DNA of 6,333 nt from contig CAUHCL010000118.1 of NCBI GenBank assembly GCA_959604655.1, positions 1 through 6,333 on the forward strand, read 5' to 3'. The number at the start of each line of letters is the position of its first letter. Within the stretch, counting starts at the first letter, position 1. The position numbers were made by a program, and so were the translations under genes. The stretch comes from an uncultured Alistipes sp. (GTDB lineage: Bacteria > Bacteroidota > Bacteroidia > Bacteroidales > Rikenellaceae). Shown piece by piece: positions 5,379 through 6,333 of the stretch. A model generated the notes under the pieces. The model did no database searches and was not told where the DNA came from. It saw only the letters and a program-made list of their open reading frames with translations.

Positions 5379-6333
5379 TTATATCTTCAGGAATGTCTGC
5401 TTGCGGTAGAGGAACCACAGGAACAGCCAGCACACGACCACATACCCCGTCGAAGTGATTACGGCCGCAATATTTTCGGGGCACAATCCCGCCAGGCCGC
5501 CGACGAAAAAGTTCGATATTCCGCCGAAATTGACGATACGCTGCGCCATATAGATCGTGATGGAATTCATGCCCACCACGCGGAACAGCAGCGTCCATCG
5601 GCCGTTCAGTCCGCGCACGTCGATCACATAGTAGAACAGCGCCATCATGGCCAGCGAGTAGGCGCCCACGGCACATACGAAGGTACTCGACCACAGCATC
5701 TTGTTGACGGGAACGAAACCGTTGCCCGCAATCGCCACGACAGCCAGCACCGCGGCCCCCGCCAGCATCCACAGCGTCTTGCGGCTGCCCGACATGCGGC
5801 CCTCGGGCAGGCGGATCAGTTCGCCCGTGAATATTCCCAGCATCGCCGTGACGACAGCGGGCAGGGCCGACAACAGTCCCTCGGGATCGAAACGTCCGTC
5901 GAAATAGAGGTGTCCGGGCAGGAAACAGCGGTCGAAGTAGCCGACGAAGCAACCCTCGCGGCTCAGCGGGTCGGCATCGGCCACATCGGGCGCGCCGACA
6001 TATTTCGACAGCAGCGCATAGCCCACGAGGATGAAGAGCGACACGCCGATACGGGTACGCAACCCGCAATTGACGTAAAGCAGCGCCGCGATCATCCACG
6101 CAATACCTATACGCGCCAGCACGCTCGCGCAACGCAGATTCTCGAAATCGAGTCTGAACAAGCCGTTGTATATGAGTCCCAACAGTATGAGTATCGCGGC
6201 ACGACGGATAATTTTAAGGTGTATCTCCATCGTCGAACGGCCGTTTTCGCGCTGCTTGGCATACGAGAAGGGGAACGAGACGCCCGCAAGGAAAAGGAAC
6301 AGCGGGAATATGGTGTCGTGGTGGCGCAGTCCG
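5379..6333 (-). CDS. NagX/DUF5009 heparan-alpha-glucosaminide N-acetyltransferase-like membrane protein (5' partial)
   Basis: The frame is open from the window edge (first whole codon at 6332) to the TAA at 5381-5379, giving 317 visible residues; the N-terminus lies outside. An internal ATG at 6230 is not the start, because the 34 codons before it are conserved-looking family sequence: GLRHHDTIFPLFLFLAGVSF, then PFSYAKQ. Other family features are the helix ILILLGLIYNGL (47-58), LDFENLRCASVLARIGIAW (61-79), FLPGHLYFDGRFDPEGLLSALPAV (from about 137) and VVGMNSITIYM (252-262). I count eight to ten hydrophobic segments, near residues 8-24, 43-57, 70-87, 97-110, 155-172, 187-203, 216-237, 246-264 and 289-309. 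Relatives (human HGSNAT, bacterial NagX) are multi-helix membrane acetyltransferases acting on amino sugars; substrate and activity here are not shown, and the catalytic histidine region probably lies upstream of the window. It precedes suf by 69 bases but is probably a separate transcription unit. Confidence 0.85.
   Translation of the reverse strand, partial: GLRHHDTIFPLFLFLAGVSFPFSYAKQRENGRSTMEIHLKIIRRAAILILLGLIYNGLFRLDFENLRCASVLARIGIAWMIAALLYVNCGLRTRIGVSLFILVGYALLSKYVGAPDVADADPLSREGCFVGYFDRCFLPGHLYFDGRFDPEGLLSALPAVVTAMLGIFTGELIRLPEGRMSGSRKTLWMLAGAAVLAVVAIAGNGFVPVNKMLWSSTFVCAVGAYSLAMMALFYYVIDVRGLNGRWTLLFRVVGMNSITIYMAQRIVNFGGISNFFVGGLAGLCPENIAAVITSTGYVVVCWLFLWFLYRKQTFLKI

Noticed and set aside
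6107..6230. ATG at 6230 as the true start of the NagX-like protein
   Set aside because: The codons upstream of it to the window edge encode family-like sequence (HHDTIFPLFLFLAGVSFPFS), so the gene starts beyond the window.

Overview
The window reads as a tightly packed, single-strand stretch of a Bacteroidota chromosome. It most resembles a GC-rich gut Bacteroidales such as Alistipes/Rikenellaceae. Support for this is: a membrane protein of the Bacteroidales BT_3928/DoxX-like type, a DUF5009/NagX-type acyltransferase, a sufB-C-D-S gene order, a Bacteroides-type promoter box (TAnnTTTG form) and weak or absent Shine-Dalgarno sequences. The genus is inference from general resemblance, not from a database search. 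Every gene I accept lies on the minus strand, so transcription runs from high to low coordinates.

In transcription order: (1) 6333-5379, an integral-membrane protein of the heparan-alpha-glucosaminide N-acetyltransferase-like (NagX/DUF5009) family, cut off at its N-terminus by the window edge. (2) A 69-base gap holding a good Bacteroides-type promoter. (3) sufB (5309-3864), sufC (3826-3074), sufD (3068-2271) and sufS (2260-1043), with gaps of 37, 5 and 10 bases; this is the Fe-S cluster assembly operon. (4) A 180-base gap with two adjacent inverted repeats. (5) tmk, thymidylate kinase (862-179), followed after only 2 bases by (6) a DoxX-like membrane protein (from 176), cut off at its C-terminus by the other window edge.

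The four suf genes form one biochemical unit. SufS takes sulfur from cysteine as an enzyme-bound persulfide, the SufB/SufC/SufD scaffold receives it and builds the cluster, and SufC supplies ATP hydrolysis. No sulfur-shuttle protein (SufE/SufU), carrier (SufA) or regulator is present in the window. SufB, SufC and SufS keep the key residues I can map. SufD is short (265 aa) and seems to lack the N-terminal helical region of the E. coli protein, with no leftover coding sequence upstream.

I see no transposase, integrase, CRISPR array, phage gene, rRNA or tRNA, and no clear sign of an undescribed system: this is mainly core housekeeping DNA. The items most worth a second look are the inverted-repeat pair between sufS and tmk, the compact SufD, and the sufB promoter region. 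Long open frames on the plus strand (up to 699 codons) mirror the minus-strand genes and are rejected as antisense shadows.
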